This document shows, in pieces, positions 20,230 to 29,865 of a stretch of DNA of 64,000 bases. The translations under genes and the position numbers were made by a program. The stretch lies in assembly GCF_009761675.1 (NCBI RefSeq), contig NZ_QUZH01000027.1, forward strand, positions 1-64,000, written 5' to 3'. The notes beneath the pieces are model-generated. The model had not been told where the DNA came from. It searched no databases and saw only the letters and a list, made by a program, of their open reading frames with translations. Numbering within the stretch: position 1 is the stretch's first letter; each line of letters starts with the position of its first letter. Source of the DNA: Bhargavaea sp. CC-171006. Its GTDB lineage: Bacteria > Bacillota > Bacilli > Bacillales_A > Planococcaceae.

Positions 20230-22815
20230 TCACCTTCCGTTCCGTTTCAGTCTTTCCTGCATGCCGTGGAGCCATTGGAAAGCATCCATCGGCGTCATGC
20301 GCAGAAGATCCAGGCCTTCGATCTCGACGGCCAGCCCGGAGTCGTCTGCATCTTCCTTAGCGGGGCCCTTTTCTCCCGCGTTTTCGTCGAAGAGCGACAG
20401 CTGGCCTTCCGGTTCCGTACGCGTCTCTGAGTCAGGCCTTTCAGCTTCAAATTCACCAAGCAGTTCTTCAGCCCGGCGGATAACGTTATCCGGAAGTCCC
20501 GCAAGTTCCGCAACCTGGATTCCATAGCTCTTGTCCGCCGCACCGTCTTTCACTTTATGAAGGAAAATGACACGGCCGCTTTGTTCGGCTGCTGCCACAT
20601 GCACGTTTTTCAGCCGGCCGAGCGTCTCAGAAAGCCCGGTCAGTTCATGATAGTGCGTGGAGAACAGCGTATTGGCCCCGATATGATCATGGATATGTTC
20701 CATCATCGCCTGAGCAAGTGCCATACCGTCATAAGTGGATGTCCCCCTCCCGATCTCGTCAAAGAGAAGCAGGCTGTCCGGAGTCGCGTTCGCAAGGGCC
20801 AACCTGGATTCCATCATCTCGACCATGAACGTGCTTTGGCCGCCGGCCAGATCATCTGCAGCTCCGATGCGCGTGAAAATCTGATCGGTCACCGGAAGTT
20901 CGGCTCGGTCAGCGGGGACAAAACAGCCGATCTGCGCCATGATGACAGTCAGCGCAACCTGCCTCATGTATGTACTCTTGCCTGACATATTCGGTCCCGT
21001 GATCAGCAGCATGTTAGACCCTTCATCCAGAACGCAGTCGTTCGGGACATACGTTCCGTCATCCAGCATCTTTTCCACCACCGGGTGCCGGCCTCCGATG
21101 ATTTTCATCTCCCGCCCTTCATTGAAGACGGGTTTTACAAACCGGTATTTCTCTGAAACTTCCGCAAACGCGGTGAGGACATCCAGCGTGCTCAGCCGGT
21201 CAGCCAATGCCTGGATGGCCGGGATATGGCGCTTCACCTCATCCCTCACCGCCTGGAACAGCTCCGCTTCGAGAGTGAGCGCCTCCTCGTCGGCGTTAAG
21301 GATGATCGCTTCCTTCTCCTTGAGTTCCGGCGTGATGTACCGCTCCGCATTGGCAAGCGTCTGCTTCCTCTCGTAGCGTTCCGGGTCCACCAGGTGGACG
21401 TTCGACTTGGTGACCTCGATATAGTAACCGAATACCCTGTTGTAGCCGATCTTAAGCGATTTGACGCCGGTCTTTCGGCGTTCTTCCGCTTCGAGGGCTG
21501 CGATCCAGTCCTTGCCGTTTTTGGAGGCATCCCGCAGTTCGTCCAGGCGGGCATGATACCCTTCCCGGATAACTCCGCCTTCCTTGTTGCTGATCGGCGG
21601 ATCATCAGTGATCGCCCGCTCGAGAATGGTGAGGACATCTGCGCACGGATCGATCATGCCGGCCAGCCGTCTCAGCTTCTCACCATCAGAAGCTTCAAGA
21701 GATTCCCGGATCGGGTGTGCCTGGGAAAGGGACCGTCTCAGCTGTGACAGTTCCCGGCCCGTCGCACTGCCTAGCGCCACCTTTCCTGCAAGCCGTTCGA
21801 TATCATAGACACCCTTCAGCAGTTCCCGGACTTCGCCGCGGACAAAAAAGTCTTCAATCAATTCTTCAACGGCATCAGTCCGTTCAAGGATTGCGGCCTT
21901 TCCGGCCAGCGGTTCATGGATCCATTGTTTGAGTCTCCTGCCGCCCATGGCCGTCACCGTTTCATCCAGCAGCCAGAAAAGCGAGCCTTTCTCACCGCCG
22001 CCGCGTATTGACTGGACCAGCTCCAGATTCCTTCTGGAGTTCGGATCGATCGACAGTACGGATTTCTGCTCCCTGTAGACGATCGGCTGAAGATGGGACA
22101 GCGACCTCTTCTGTGTACGCTCCAGATAGCGGAGAAGGCGGGAAGCGCATGGCCTGATCCGGGCAGGACAGGAGCCCGTGACCGACATTTCCCAGTCCCG
22201 GGCCGCTTCCTCGTTCTCGATGGAAAGCAATATGGAACGGGCCTGTGCATGCTCGTGCAGTTCCAGATACAGCTCGTCCGGCACGACGATTTCCCGGATT
22301 TGGAGTGCTTCCGCCTCCGATACGAGCGATTTCGGCTCGCGCCCGGCGTAGGTCGCCGTTCCCTCGCCGGTTGACAGGTCAATTCGCACAAGTGCATAGT
22401 CACCATCTTCTGTCCTTCCGGCAGAGCCGATGTAGATGTTCGACTTTTCCCCGATTGTCCGGCCCTCCGTCAATGTCCCCGGAGTGATCAGCTGGATGAC
22501 CTCCCGCCGGACGATCCCCTTGGCCAGTGCCGGGTCTTCCGTCTGCTCACATATTGCAACCTTATATCCCTTGCGGACAAGCGTCTCGATATATCCGGCC
22601 GATGAATGATACGGAACACCGCACATCGGAATTTTACCGGACTGGCCGCCATCCCTGGATGTCAGGGTGATTTCAAGAATCTGCGAAGCATTCAGCGCAT
22701 CCTCGAAAAACATCTCGTAGAAATCGCCGAGCCTGAAAAACAGGAAGGCGTCTTTATAATCTTCTTTGATCTCCAGATACTGTCTCATCATTGGTGTCAA
22801 TGTTTTCACTGCCAT
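20230..22815 (-). CDS. mutS: DNA mismatch repair protein MutS
   Basis: This 861-residue protein recognises mispairs. The mismatch-binding Phe-X-Glu is in GDFYEMF near the N-terminus. The Walker A motif is TGPNMSGKST (about 606-615) and Walker B is LLLFDEIGRGT. A clamp-binding QLSLF sits at about 805-809, and a C-terminal helical tail ends the protein. The start chosen is ATG 22815 (MAVKTLTPMMRQ) behind GGGAG; a longer in-frame start exists upstream without a ribosome site. It is the first gene of a mutS-mutL unit that appears to run on into the glycerol genes. Confidence 0.96.
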   Translation of the reverse strand: MAVKTLTPMMRQYLEIKEDYKDAFLFFRLGDFYEMFFEDALNASQILEITLTSRDGGQSGKIPMCGVPYHSSAGYIETLVRKGYKVAICEQTEDPALAKGIVRREVIQLITPGTLTEGRTIGEKSNIYIGSAGRTEDGDYALVRIDLSTGEGTATYAGREPKSLVSEAEALQIREIVVPDELYLELHEHAQARSILLSIENEEAARDWEMSVTGSCPARIRPCASRLLRYLERTQKRSLSHLQPIVYREQKSVLSIDPNSRRNLELVQSIRGGGEKGSLFWLLDETVTAMGGRRLKQWIHEPLAGKAAILERTDAVEELIEDFFVRGEVRELLKGVYDIERLAGKVALGSATGRELSQLRRSLSQAHPIRESLEASDGEKLRRLAGMIDPCADVLTILERAITDDPPISNKEGGVIREGYHARLDELRDASKNGKDWIAALEAEERRKTGVKSLKIGYNRVFGYYIEVTKSNVHLVDPERYERKQTLANAERYITPELKEKEAIILNADEEALTLEAELFQAVRDEVKRHIPAIQALADRLSTLDVLTAFAEVSEKYRFVKPVFNEGREMKIIGGRHPVVEKMLDDGTYVPNDCVLDEGSNMLLITGPNMSGKSTYMRQVALTVIMAQIGCFVPADRAELPVTDQIFTRIGAADDLAGGQSTFMVEMMESRLALANATPDSLLLFDEIGRGTSTYDGMALAQAMMEHIHDHIGANTLFSTHYHELTGLSETLGRLKNVHVAAAEQSGRVIFLHKVKDGAADKSYGIQVAELAGLPDNVIRRAEELLGEFEAERPDSETRTEPEGQLSLFDENAGEKGPAKEDADDSGLAVEIEGLDLLRMTPMDAFQWLHGMQERLKRNGR

Positions 22816-22877
22816 CGTTGCCACAACTCCCGTAAACCTCAGTATTCCTTCAATTATATCAGAGACCCGGCACAACA

Positions 22878-22903
22878 GAAAAAGCCGGGGAAGCTCCCCG
22901 GCC
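22878..22903 (-). terminator. Terminator of cotE
   Basis: GCCGGGGA and TCCCCGGC form a perfect stem with a 3-nt loop followed by TTTTT on the minus strand. Confidence 0.92.
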
Positions 22904-22905
22904 TC

Positions 22906-23496
22906 TTAATACGAACTGGAATCCTTGTCTGAATCGCCCTTTTCGCTGCCAAAGTCTTTTTTATAGTCCTTTTCTTCCCCATGTCCCCCTGATGAAGATG
23001 AAGAGGAAGAGGAACTCTCATCGTCAAAACGCCATTCTTCCTCAAAATCAACCGGATGGACCTGTACGCACACCTTCGTCTCCCCGACCACCTCGGCAAG
23101 GAGTTCACGCTCGACCGAAACGCTGAATTTCTCTCCGCATTTGGTGATGATCGCTTCGGTGCAGTTCGGCTGCTGGATGACCTTGATGTACACATCTTCC
23201 TGGCCGCCGGTCGCTCCATCACGATAATGAAGCCGGACACGGTCCTTGTAGCTGATCGTTTCCGTGTAAACCGACGTCTTCGAATGATCATGGTGAGAGT
23301 ACCAGACGTTGATGTCGAACTTGCCGTACACCTCCACATACTTGCCATACTTCTTGGACTGATGGGTGTGATTGATGATCCAGCAGCCCAGGATGCCCGA
23401 CGGCTTATTCGGCGGCCGGAGCACCTCCGTCGACTCCGATCTCTTCTTCCCTTTGGCAACTACCGCTTTCGTGACAATCTGCCGTAAGTTTTTCAG
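22906..23496 (-). CDS. cotE: Outer spore coat morphogenetic protein CotE
   Basis: CotE organises the outer coat of the spore. The conserved core is clear: REIITKAVVAKG-like QIVTKAVVAKG, ILGCWIINH, DINVWYSHHDHSKT, QQPNCTEA and LLAEVVGETKVCVQV. The tail differs from the Asp/Glu-rich tail of B. subtilis: nine consecutive Ser, then a Lys/Asp/Ser-rich end. The start is probably CTG at 23496, seven bases after AAGGAGG and aligned with the known CotE N-terminus. The TTG at 23502 is only one base from that site. A sigma-E-like CATAGGAT lies upstream but no convincing -35. It stands alone between two terminators. Confidence 0.9.
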   Translation of the reverse strand: MKNLRQIVTKAVVAKGKKRSESTEVLRPPNKPSGILGCWIINHTHQSKKYGKYVEVYGKFDINVWYSHHDHSKTSVYTETISYKDRVRLHYRDGATGGQEDVYIKVIQQPNCTEAIITKCGEKFSVSVERELLAEVVGETKVCVQVHPVDFEEEWRFDDESSSSSSSSSGGHGEEKDYKKDFGSEKGDSDKDSSSY

Positions 23497-23552
23497 GGTC
23501 AACCCTCCTTCTTCGGTTCACTTCCATCCTATGCAACATTCGCCCAGGAAGT

Positions 23553-23588
23553 GAAAAAAGCCCAAAGGAAATTCTTCCTTCGGACTTT
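23553..23588 (-). terminator. Terminator of ricA
   Basis: A stem formed by AAGTCCGAAGGAA with TTTCCTTTGGGCTT (two G-U pairs) is followed by TTTTTT on the minus strand. It separates ricA from cotE. Confidence 0.82.
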
Positions 23589-23592
23589 CTTT

Positions 23593-24024
23593 TTATTTCT
23601 TGCCGCCGGGAGCATTGCGGACCATGGAGCCGGTCTCGCCGCGGAGCACGTCGCCGCCGGTCGACTCGATGATATGATTGGTCACATTGTTTGCGATCGT
23701 GTTGGACACAAGCTGAAGCAGCTGATTCACATCGATCTGGGACTGCTTGAACTCCTGCACGATCGGAACTTCGTCTATTTCTTTCTCGATTTGTTCGATT
23801 TTATTTTCCACGAGTCCGAGTGCACGTTCCTTGCCGTACTGCTGGAAGTTGACAGCCTGTTTTTGAAGGCTCTTCAGACTGGCGATCTTTTCCCTGATTT
23901 TCTGGTTGTCGTTGATTTGAGCTTCTGCACGCTTGAAGAAGTCAACCTCTTCCGTCTGTGCAATCATCTCGGCAAGTTCTTTCGCCTTTTCGATGATTTC
24001 GTGTTTTGTGTATGTCTTTTCCAT
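23593..24024 (-). CDS. ricA: RicA (YmcA), subunit of the RicAFT complex
   Basis: This 143-residue helical protein has exactly the B. subtilis YmcA length. ETEEVDFFKRAEAQIN, LQKQAVN, LLQLVSNTI and the ending STGGDVLRGETGS are conserved. With YlbF and YaaT it forms the iron-sulfur RicAFT complex that promotes sporulation, competence, biofilm and mRNA processing by RNase Y; rny is encoded 1.4 kb away. The start chosen is the second of two adjacent ATGs, five bases after AAGGTGG. In B. subtilis the gene follows miaB; that gene is missing here. Confidence 0.92.
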   Translation of the reverse strand: MEKTYTKHEIIEKAKELAEMIAQTEEVDFFKRAEAQINDNQKIREKIASLKSLQKQAVNFQQYGKERALGLVENKIEQIEKEIDEVPIVQEFKQSQIDVNQLLQLVSNTIANNVTNHIIESTGGDVLRGETGSMVRNAPGGKK

Positions 24025-24193
24025 CATATCCACCTTTTCTGCCGTCCGCTCTTTGCCGGGGCGGCAATCGGACAAATTTAACCGGCCGGAAACCGGATGT
24101 TTTCCCCATTATACGAGACAGTGACGCGGCCAGACAAGCCGGGCGCCCGAATGTCGGCACATTGACACATCTCGTTCCCTCGCCGGCATCTCA

Positions 24194-24227
24194 GAAAACC
24201 GAACGGCCCCCCGAAGAGGGAGGCCGA
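24194..24227 (-). terminator. Terminator of spoVS
   Basis: CGGCCTCCC pairs with GGGGGGCCG (one G-U) and is followed by TTCGGTTTTC on the minus strand. Confidence 0.6.
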
Positions 24228-24231
24228 CAGT

Positions 24232-24498
24232 TCATCGTTTTCTTTTTTCCACGAGCAGTTTCATCGCTGTCCGTTCCTCTCCGGCGATCAGGATGTCGGT
24301 GAAGGCAGGCGAGCAGGTCAGGTCATTGCCGCTTGGTGCGACAAATCCTCTTGCAATAGCGACGGCCTTGACGGCCTGGTTGAGCGCTCCGGCCCCTACA
24401 GCCTGCATTTCCGCATATCCTTTCTCCCGGATAACCGCGACGAGTGCTCCTGCGACAGAATTCGGATTGGATCGTGAGGATACTTTCAATGAGTCCAT
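24232..24498 (-). CDS. spoVS: Stage V sporulation protein S
   Basis: This 88-residue Alba-like protein carries the highly conserved SSPNSVAGALxxVxRExG-type start and GAGALNQAVKAVAIARGFVAPSG core. PAFTDILIAGEERTAMKL follows. SpoVS is needed for spore coat and core maturation and probably binds nucleic acid. AGGAGGGATAGGC precedes ATG. It is 102 bases after ymdB, with no gene in between, and has its own terminator downstream. Confidence 0.95.
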   Translation of the reverse strand: MDSLKVSSRSNPNSVAGALVAVIREKGYAEMQAVGAGALNQAVKAVAIARGFVAPSGNDLTCSPAFTDILIAGEERTAMKLLVEKRKR

Positions 24499-24600
24499 GC
24501 CTATCCCTCCTGTTTTTCCGCTTTCATGGAACCGGTCTCTTCCATGCCTTATTGTATGCGAGGTGCGGATAGCGCATGAACACCCAGCCAGATGGCTGTA

Positions 24601-25398
24601 TCAGTACTTTAGAGGATGGTCGTCATTGATAAGTATGCGTTCGCAGCGGATCGCCTTACCGGATCCCGCATCCGCTTCTACGAAAAATCCGCCAAGCTGT
24701 GTGCGTCCTTTTTTCGGAACTTCAAAGCGGGCAGGAAGATTTGTTCGGAAGCGGTAAAGCACTTCTTCTTTTTTCATGCCGAGAATCCCATCATATGGTC
24801 CGGTCATACCTGCATCTGTGAGATATGCAGTTCCGCCAGGCAGAATCCGCTCATCCGCCGTCTGCACGTGGGTATGCGTTCCGACCACGGCAGACACCCG
24901 GCCGTCCAGATGCCATCCCATCGCAATTTTCTCGCTTGTCGCTTCCGCATGGAAATCGACGAACACCAGCGGAGACTCCTCCCTGGCCTGGGCAATCAGC
25001 CGGTCTGCCGCTTCAAACGGATCGTCATGGGGCGGCATGAATGCGCGCCCATGCAGATTGATGACCGTCAGCAGGCCAGCTTCCTTAGAAATGGTCGTCA
25101 TTCCGCGGCCCGGCGCTTCCGGCGAGAAGTTCGCCGGCCTGATAAGTCCGTCGGCACCGTCGATAAAATCGAAAATCTCTTTTTTGTCCCATGTGTGGTT
25201 TCCCATCGTGATGACGTCAACGCCCCCGAAGATGAGGTCATCATAATCCTGGCGCCTCAGCCCCTTGCCGGATGCTGCGTTTTCTCCGTTGGCGATCACT
25301 ACGTCGGGTGCATACTTTCTCCGAAGGCCCGGCAATGTACGCCTGACCATTTCCATGCCGGGCTCGCCGACAATATCTCCGATGAACAGAATTTTCAC
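24601..25398 (-). CDS. ymdB: YmdB metallophosphoesterase
   Basis: This 265-residue protein has the YmdB/DR1281 family metal site: IGDIVGEPG near residue 6, NGEN (37-40), GNHTWDKKE (about 66-74), DFHAEATSEK and GTHTHVQTADE. Family members hydrolyse 2',3'-cyclic nucleotides and in B. subtilis influence late adaptive gene expression and biofilm choice. It follows rny on the same strand with a terminator between them, so expression may be partly uncoupled. ATG follows an AGAGAACC stretch; the ribosome site is weak. Confidence 0.93.
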   Translation of the reverse strand: MKILFIGDIVGEPGMEMVRRTLPGLRRKYAPDVVIANGENAASGKGLRRQDYDDLIFGGVDVITMGNHTWDKKEIFDFIDGADGLIRPANFSPEAPGRGMTTISKEAGLLTVINLHGRAFMPPHDDPFEAADRLIAQAREESPLVFVDFHAEATSEKIAMGWHLDGRVSAVVGTHTHVQTADERILPGGTAYLTDAGMTGPYDGILGMKKEEVLYRFRTNLPARFEVPKKGRTQLGGFFVEADAGSGKAIRCERILINDDHPLKY

Positions 25399-25427
25399 TT
25401 GGTTCTCTCCCGTCCTGTTTCAGCAAT

Positions 25428-25462
25428 GAAAAAGGCTTCCCGGACATTTTCCAGGAAGCCTG
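25428..25462 (-). terminator. Terminator between rny and ymdB
   Basis: AGGCTTCC pairs with GGAAGCCT and is followed by TTTTT on the minus strand. Confidence 0.85.
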
Positions 25463-25471
25463 TTCATGCTG

Positions 25472-27037
25472 TTATTTTGCGTATTCGACCGCCCGGGTCT
25501 CCCGGATGACAGTCACTTTGATATGGCCCGGATAATCCAGTTCGCTTTCGATCCGTTTCCGGATATCCCTCGCGAGCCTGTGGGCCGTGATGTCGTCCAC
25601 CTGATCCGGACGTACGATGATGCGGACTTCCCGTCCTGCCTGGATGGCGTAGGACTTCTCGACACCATCGTAGTCTTCGGCAATTTCCTCGAGTTTTTCA
25701 AGACGGCGGATGTAGTTCTCCAGCGTCTCGCTCCTTGCACCCGGGCGCGCAGCCGACAGGGCGTCTGCGGCCGCCACAAGAATGGCGATGACCGATGTCG
25801 GCTCCGTATCCCCGTGGTGGGATGCGATGCTGTTGATGACAACCGGATGCTCCTTGTACTTGGTGGCGAGCTCGACTCCGATTTCGACGTGGCTGCCTTC
25901 GACTTCGTGGTCGATCGCCTTCCCGATGTCATGAAGCAGTCCCGCGCGCCGCGCAAGCGCGATGTCGGAATCCTTGAACCCGAGCTCGGCTGCGAGAAGT
26001 CCGGACAGGTAGGCCACTTCCTTCGAGTGTTTCAGGACATTCTGGCCATAGCTTGTCCGATACTTGAGGCGGCCGATGATCTTGATGAGATCCGGATGGA
26101 GGTTGTGGATCCCGAGATCGAAGGTCGTCTGCTCGCCCGCTTCGCGGATCTGCTCGTCGACCTCCTTGCGGGATTTCTCCACCATCTCTTCGATGCGTGC
26201 CGGATGGATCCGCCCGTCCTGCACCAGCTTCTCGAGAGCCAGCCGGGCAATTTCACGGCGGATCGGATCGAAGCCTGAAAGGATCACCGCTTCCGGTGTA
26301 TCGTCGATGATGAGATCGATGCCGGTCAGTGTTTCCAAAGTACGGATGTTGCGCCCTTCCCGTCCGATGATCCTGCCCTTCATCTCATCATTCGGCAGAT
26401 TGACCACCGATACAGTCGTTTCCGCCACGTGGTCGGCAGCAAAACGCTGCAGGGCCAGTGACAGGATTTCGCGGGCCTTCTTGTCTGAATCTTCCTTCGC
26501 CCGCAGTTCGGCCTCCCTGGTCATGACAGCGATGTCCGTCGAAAGCTCTGTTTCCACTTCCGAAAGGATCAGCTGCCGTGCCTCTTCCCGGGTAAGGGCC
26601 GATATGCGTTCCAGCTCAGTCTGCTGATCGCTCATAAGCTGTTCCGCCTTGCTCTCCATCTGTGCGATATGCTGTTGTCGTTCGGCCAAAGCGTCTTCCT
26701 TGCGCTCCAGACCCGCTTCACGTTTGTTCAGCGCATCCTCCTTGCGGTCAAGATTCTCTTCCTTCTGCAACAGCCGGTTTTCCTGCCGCTGAAGTTCTGA
26801 GCGGCGTTCCCGGATGTCCGATTCGGCTTCTGTCCGTAGTTTGTGAGTTTCATCTTTCGCTTCAAGTAGCGCTTCTTTTTTCAGTGCCTCCGCTTCGCGC
26901 CTGCCGTCTTCCACGATGGATTCGGCAGACTGCTTCGCACCGGTCACTTTGGAATCGTTCACTTGTTTTAAGGCAAAATAGCCAACAACTGCACCGACGA
27001 TGAGTCCGAGCAAAGCGGAGATGATCACTTCAACCAT
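25472..27037 (-). CDS. rny: Ribonuclease Y
   Basis: This 521-residue membrane-bound endoribonuclease starts bulk mRNA decay. An N-terminal helix spans about residues 4-22. A long charged coiled coil (about 30-200) follows, then a KH domain with [20 protein letters not shown], and an HD domain with [17 protein letters not shown]. The C-terminus ends [12 protein letters not shown], as in the family. The ribosome site is GGGGGAGGTGA. A near-consensus promoter lies 130 bases upstream. RicA, which works with RNase Y, is encoded nearby. Confidence 0.97.
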   Translation of the reverse strand: MVEVIISALLGLIVGAVVGYFALKQVNDSKVTGAKQSAESIVEDGRREAEALKKEALLEAKDETHKLRTEAESDIRERRSELQRQENRLLQKEENLDRKEDALNKREAGLERKEDALAERQQHIAQMESKAEQLMSDQQTELERISALTREEARQLILSEVETELSTDIAVMTREAELRAKEDSDKKAREILSLALQRFAADHVAETTVSVVNLPNDEMKGRIIGREGRNIRTLETLTGIDLIIDDTPEAVILSGFDPIRREIARLALEKLVQDGRIHPARIEEMVEKSRKEVDEQIREAGEQTTFDLGIHNLHPDLIKIIGRLKYRTSYGQNVLKHSKEVAYLSGLLAAELGFKDSDIALARRAGLLHDIGKAIDHEVEGSHVEIGVELATKYKEHPVVINSIASHHGDTEPTSVIAILVAAADALSAARPGARSETLENYIRRLEKLEEIAEDYDGVEKSYAIQAGREVRIIVRPDQVDDITAHRLARDIRKRIESELDYPGHIKVTVIRETRAVEYAK

Positions 27038-27166
27038 TTAGGTCACCTCCCCCTGCTTTCATTCGTCTGTTAAACCATCCCGGCGTCAAGCCGGGCATTC
27101 ATGCTGTTCATGCCGGTCTTGCATAAAATTGTCATGATGGTCATTGGATAAATCTATCCATCTTCA

Positions 27167-27195
27167 ATTGTACCGGCGGTAAAAAGCGCTGTCAA
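27167..27195 (-). promoter_or_regulatory. Sigma-A promoter of rny
   Basis: TTGACA, 17 bases and TACAAT lie on the minus strand. The leader of about 125 nt holds a CCCGGCGTCAAGCCGGG hairpin near 27090. Confidence 0.8.
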
Positions 27196-27243
27196 GGTGG
27201 GAAGAAAGCCGTTTCCGGCCTTTTCCTGTGCGGCAGTCCGCAA

Positions 27244-27327
27244 TGAAAATAGACCGGCAGCCGCACCTCAATTCTCAGGAGAGAAGAGGCGCCGCTGCCG
27301 GCCGTCAACGGTCCGAAGCCGGACCGG
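27244..27327 (-). terminator. Terminator region of recA
   Basis: Directly after the recA stop come CGGTCCG/CGGACCG and a longer stem of CCGGCAGC with GCTGCCGG, the latter followed by TCTATTTTC on the minus strand. Confidence 0.55.
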
Positions 27328-27330
27328 TTC

Positions 27331-28392
27331 TTACTTGTCTTCTTCGATGAGCAGGTCGAAGATTTCGTCTTCTGACTCTTCTTCCTCTTCAATAGCCACC
27401 TGAGGACCGTTCAGGCCATAGGCATCACGGATTTTCCCGGCGATCTCCTGGCGGATATCCGGGTTTTCCTTCAGGAACTGTTTCGCATTCTCGCGGCCCT
27501 GACCAAGGCGTTCGCCATTGTATGAGTACCAGGAACCGCTTTTCTGGACGACATCCTCTTCTGCGCCAAGGTCGATGATTTCGCCTTCCTTGGAAATCCC
27601 TTCACCGTACATGATGTCGACTTCCGCCGTACGGAACGGTGGAGCCACCTTGTTTTTGACGACCTTGATCCTTGTGCGGTTGCCGACGAAGTCATTGCCC
27701 TGCTTGATCGACTCCGCACGGCGCACTTCAAGACGGACGGAACTGTAGAACTTCAACGCACGGCCGCCCGGTGTGGTTTCCGGGTTGCCGAACATGACGC
27801 CGACCTTTTCACGGATCTGGTTGATGAAGATTGCAATGGTCTTCGATTTATTGATCGCACCGGAAAGCTTCCGGAGCGCCTGGGACATGAGACGGGCCTG
27901 GAGGCCGACATGGGAATCGCCCATTTCGCCTTCGATTTCCGCTTTCGGCACGAGCGCCGCAACGGAGTCGATGACGATGATGTCGATCGCGCCGCTGCGT
28001 ACAAGCGCTTCTGCGATTTCAAGAGCCTGTTCTCCCGTGTCCGGCTGGGAAAGGAGGAGCTCGTCGATATTGACGCCCAGTTTCTGTGCGTAGACCGGGT
28101 CAAGAGCATGCTCGGCATCGATGAAGGCGGCCTGTCCGCCTGCCGCCTGGGCTTCCGCGATGGCATGGAGCGCAACCGTCGTCTTACCCGAGCTCTCCGG
28201 GCCGTAGATTTCTACGACCCGTCCGCGCGGGTATCCGCCTACGCCGAGTGCGGCGTCAAGCGTGAGGGAACCGCTCGAGGACGTCGAGATCTCACGGTCC
28301 GTCTTCTCGCCCAGTTTCATGACAGAACCCTTCCCGAATTGTTTTTCAATCTGTTTCAGTGCCATATCCAATGCAGCTTTGCGATCGCTCAA
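27331..28392 (-). CDS. recA: Recombinase RecA
   Basis: This 353-residue protein forms filaments on single-stranded DNA, catalyses strand exchange and activates LexA cleavage. The Walker A motif GPESSGKTT is at 64-72, [11 protein letters not shown] is Walker B, and [20 protein letters not shown] is the L2 region. The start is TTG behind GAGGAGG. The C-terminus is acidic. The promoter carries a LexA box. No intein or intron is visible. Confidence 0.98.
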   Translation of the reverse strand: MSDRKAALDMALKQIEKQFGKGSVMKLGEKTDREISTSSSGSLTLDAALGVGGYPRGRVVEIYGPESSGKTTVALHAIAEAQAAGGQAAFIDAEHALDPVYAQKLGVNIDELLLSQPDTGEQALEIAEALVRSGAIDIIVIDSVAALVPKAEIEGEMGDSHVGLQARLMSQALRKLSGAINKSKTIAIFINQIREKVGVMFGNPETTPGGRALKFYSSVRLEVRRAESIKQGNDFVGNRTRIKVVKNKVAPPFRTAEVDIMYGEGISKEGEIIDLGAEEDVVQKSGSWYSYNGERLGQGRENAKQFLKENPDIRQEIAGKIRDAYGLNGPQVAIEEEEESEDEIFDLLIEEDK

Positions 28393-28437
28393 ACTTGTTC
28401 CTCCTCATGGGTATATGCTGGTTTTCTATCTGTCTCT

Positions 28438-28488
28438 ACTATACTCGGTTATTGAGAAAAACACAAGAAAAAAGCGAACATCCATTCG
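28438..28488 (-). promoter_or_regulatory. recA promoter and LexA box
   Basis: TTGTGT (28466-28461), 17 bases and TATAGT (28443-28438) lie on the minus strand. A LexA box, CGAACATCCATTCG on the plus strand (28475-28488), lies just upstream of the -35. Confidence 0.8.
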
Positions 28489-28554
28489 ATTTTTATACAG
28501 GCGATATTTGAAACTTGTGCGTATCATACTTCCCGTTTTTTGATTTTCGCATCG

Positions 28555-28589
28555 GAAAAGGCGCCGAAATTGAATTTTGCGGCGCCTCA
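28555..28589 (-). terminator. Terminator of cinA
   Basis: AGGCGCCG pairs with CGGCGCCT across a 12-nt loop, followed by TTTT, on the minus strand. Confidence 0.85.
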
Positions 28590-28599
28590 TCATAATTAA

Positions 28600-29853
28600 T
28601 TATTTATTCCCGATGGCTGTGTCGCCGATCATCCGGATCAGCATATGCATGGCTGATTTCACCGCCCGGATCCGGTTGGTATTCCTCATTCCGGACAGCA
28701 GCAGTTCCCGTGTCCGGACGTCCCGGCCGGATGCTATTGCGACCCAGACCGTGCCGCCCGGCTTCCCGTCATGCGGATCCGGCCCTGCCGCCCCCGTCAG
28801 TCCGACCCCGTAATCAGTGCCGAACTTTTCACGGACCGCTTTTGCCATTGCCGAGGCCGTTTCCTCGCTGACGACTCCCTTTTCTTCCAAAATCGAAGCG
28901 GGTATACCAAGCTGTGCTTTTTTTGCATCTGCAGTATAGGTCACGACACCCCCCGCCAGCGCGCCGCTGATGCCGGGCTGTTCGGCAAGCTCGGACATGA
29001 ACAGTCCGGCGGTGAGGCTTTCTGCAGCGGAGATGGTGAGCCCGTTTCCGAGCAGGAGTGAAGCGGCCTTCGAGACCAGAGTCTCATCATCGTAACCGTA
29101 CAGGTACTGGCCGACAATTTTGCGGATTTCGGTTTCCGCGCCATCGAGCAATCCTGCCGCTTCCTCTACAGTGTCCGCCTTCGCGGTCGCACGGATGGTC
29201 ACTTCACCGTCAGAAGCAAGCGGGGCAAGTGTCGGATTTGTCTGGTTATCCAGAAGAGCCGACAAGCGATGCTCCAGTTCGGCTTCCCCGATTCCGTAGA
29301 ACCGGAACACACGCGAGACGATCGGACCTGTGAAGCCGGCGATCCGGGCAAGTAGCGGTTTTGCCTGTACAGTGAACATCGGTTCCATTTCTTTGGGCGG
29401 TCCGGGCATGAGAAGATAGTGGCGGTTGCCTGCGGAAAACAGCATGCCAGGCGCCATCCCATGATGGTTCTGCAGAACTGTTGCCCCCTCAAGGATCAGT
29501 GCCTGCTTTTTGTTGTTGTCCGTCATTTCACGGCCCATTCGTTCAAACCACGCACGGATCGATACGAGCGCCTCATCGTCATAGACCAGTCGGGTACCGG
29601 CATGACGGGCAATGGTTTCCTTCGTCAGATCATCCTTCGTCGGTCCAAGCCCTCCTGTGAAGATCAGCAAGTCTGAACGGGATTCTGCGATTCTGATCGC
29701 TTCCTCCAGTCTTCCGGCATTGTCCCCGACCACGGTATGGAAGTGCACGCTGATGCCCAGTTCGGCAAGCCCTGATGAAATGTAGCGGGCATTCGTGTTA
29801 TTGATCTGCCCCAGAAGCAATTCGGAACCGACAGCAATGATTTCGGCTTTCAC
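28600..29853 (-). CDS. cinA: CinA, competence/damage-inducible protein
   Basis: This 417-residue two-domain protein has an N-terminal molybdopterin-binding-like domain (COG1058): GSELLLGQINNTNARYIS, and TGGLGPTKDDLTKE. The C-terminal CinA/PncC nicotinamide-nucleotide amidase domain has SAAESLTAGLFMSELA and GLTGAAGPDPHDGKPGGTVW. Family activities are ADP-ribose pyrophosphatase and NMN deamidase. As in B. subtilis it lies directly before recA and after pgsA, but a terminator and a separate LexA-controlled promoter split it from recA. Confidence 0.95.
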   Translation of the reverse strand: MKAEIIAVGSELLLGQINNTNARYISSGLAELGISVHFHTVVGDNAGRLEEAIRIAESRSDLLIFTGGLGPTKDDLTKETIARHAGTRLVYDDEALVSIRAWFERMGREMTDNNKKQALILEGATVLQNHHGMAPGMLFSAGNRHYLLMPGPPKEMEPMFTVQAKPLLARIAGFTGPIVSRVFRFYGIGEAELEHRLSALLDNQTNPTLAPLASDGEVTIRATAKADTVEEAAGLLDGAETEIRKIVGQYLYGYDDETLVSKAASLLLGNGLTISAAESLTAGLFMSELAEQPGISGALAGGVVTYTADAKKAQLGIPASILEEKGVVSEETASAMAKAVREKFGTDYGVGLTGAAGPDPHDGKPGGTVWVAIASGRDVRTRELLLSGMRNTNRIRAVKSAMHMLIRMIGDTAIGNK

Positions 29854-29865
29854 ATTGACTCCCCC

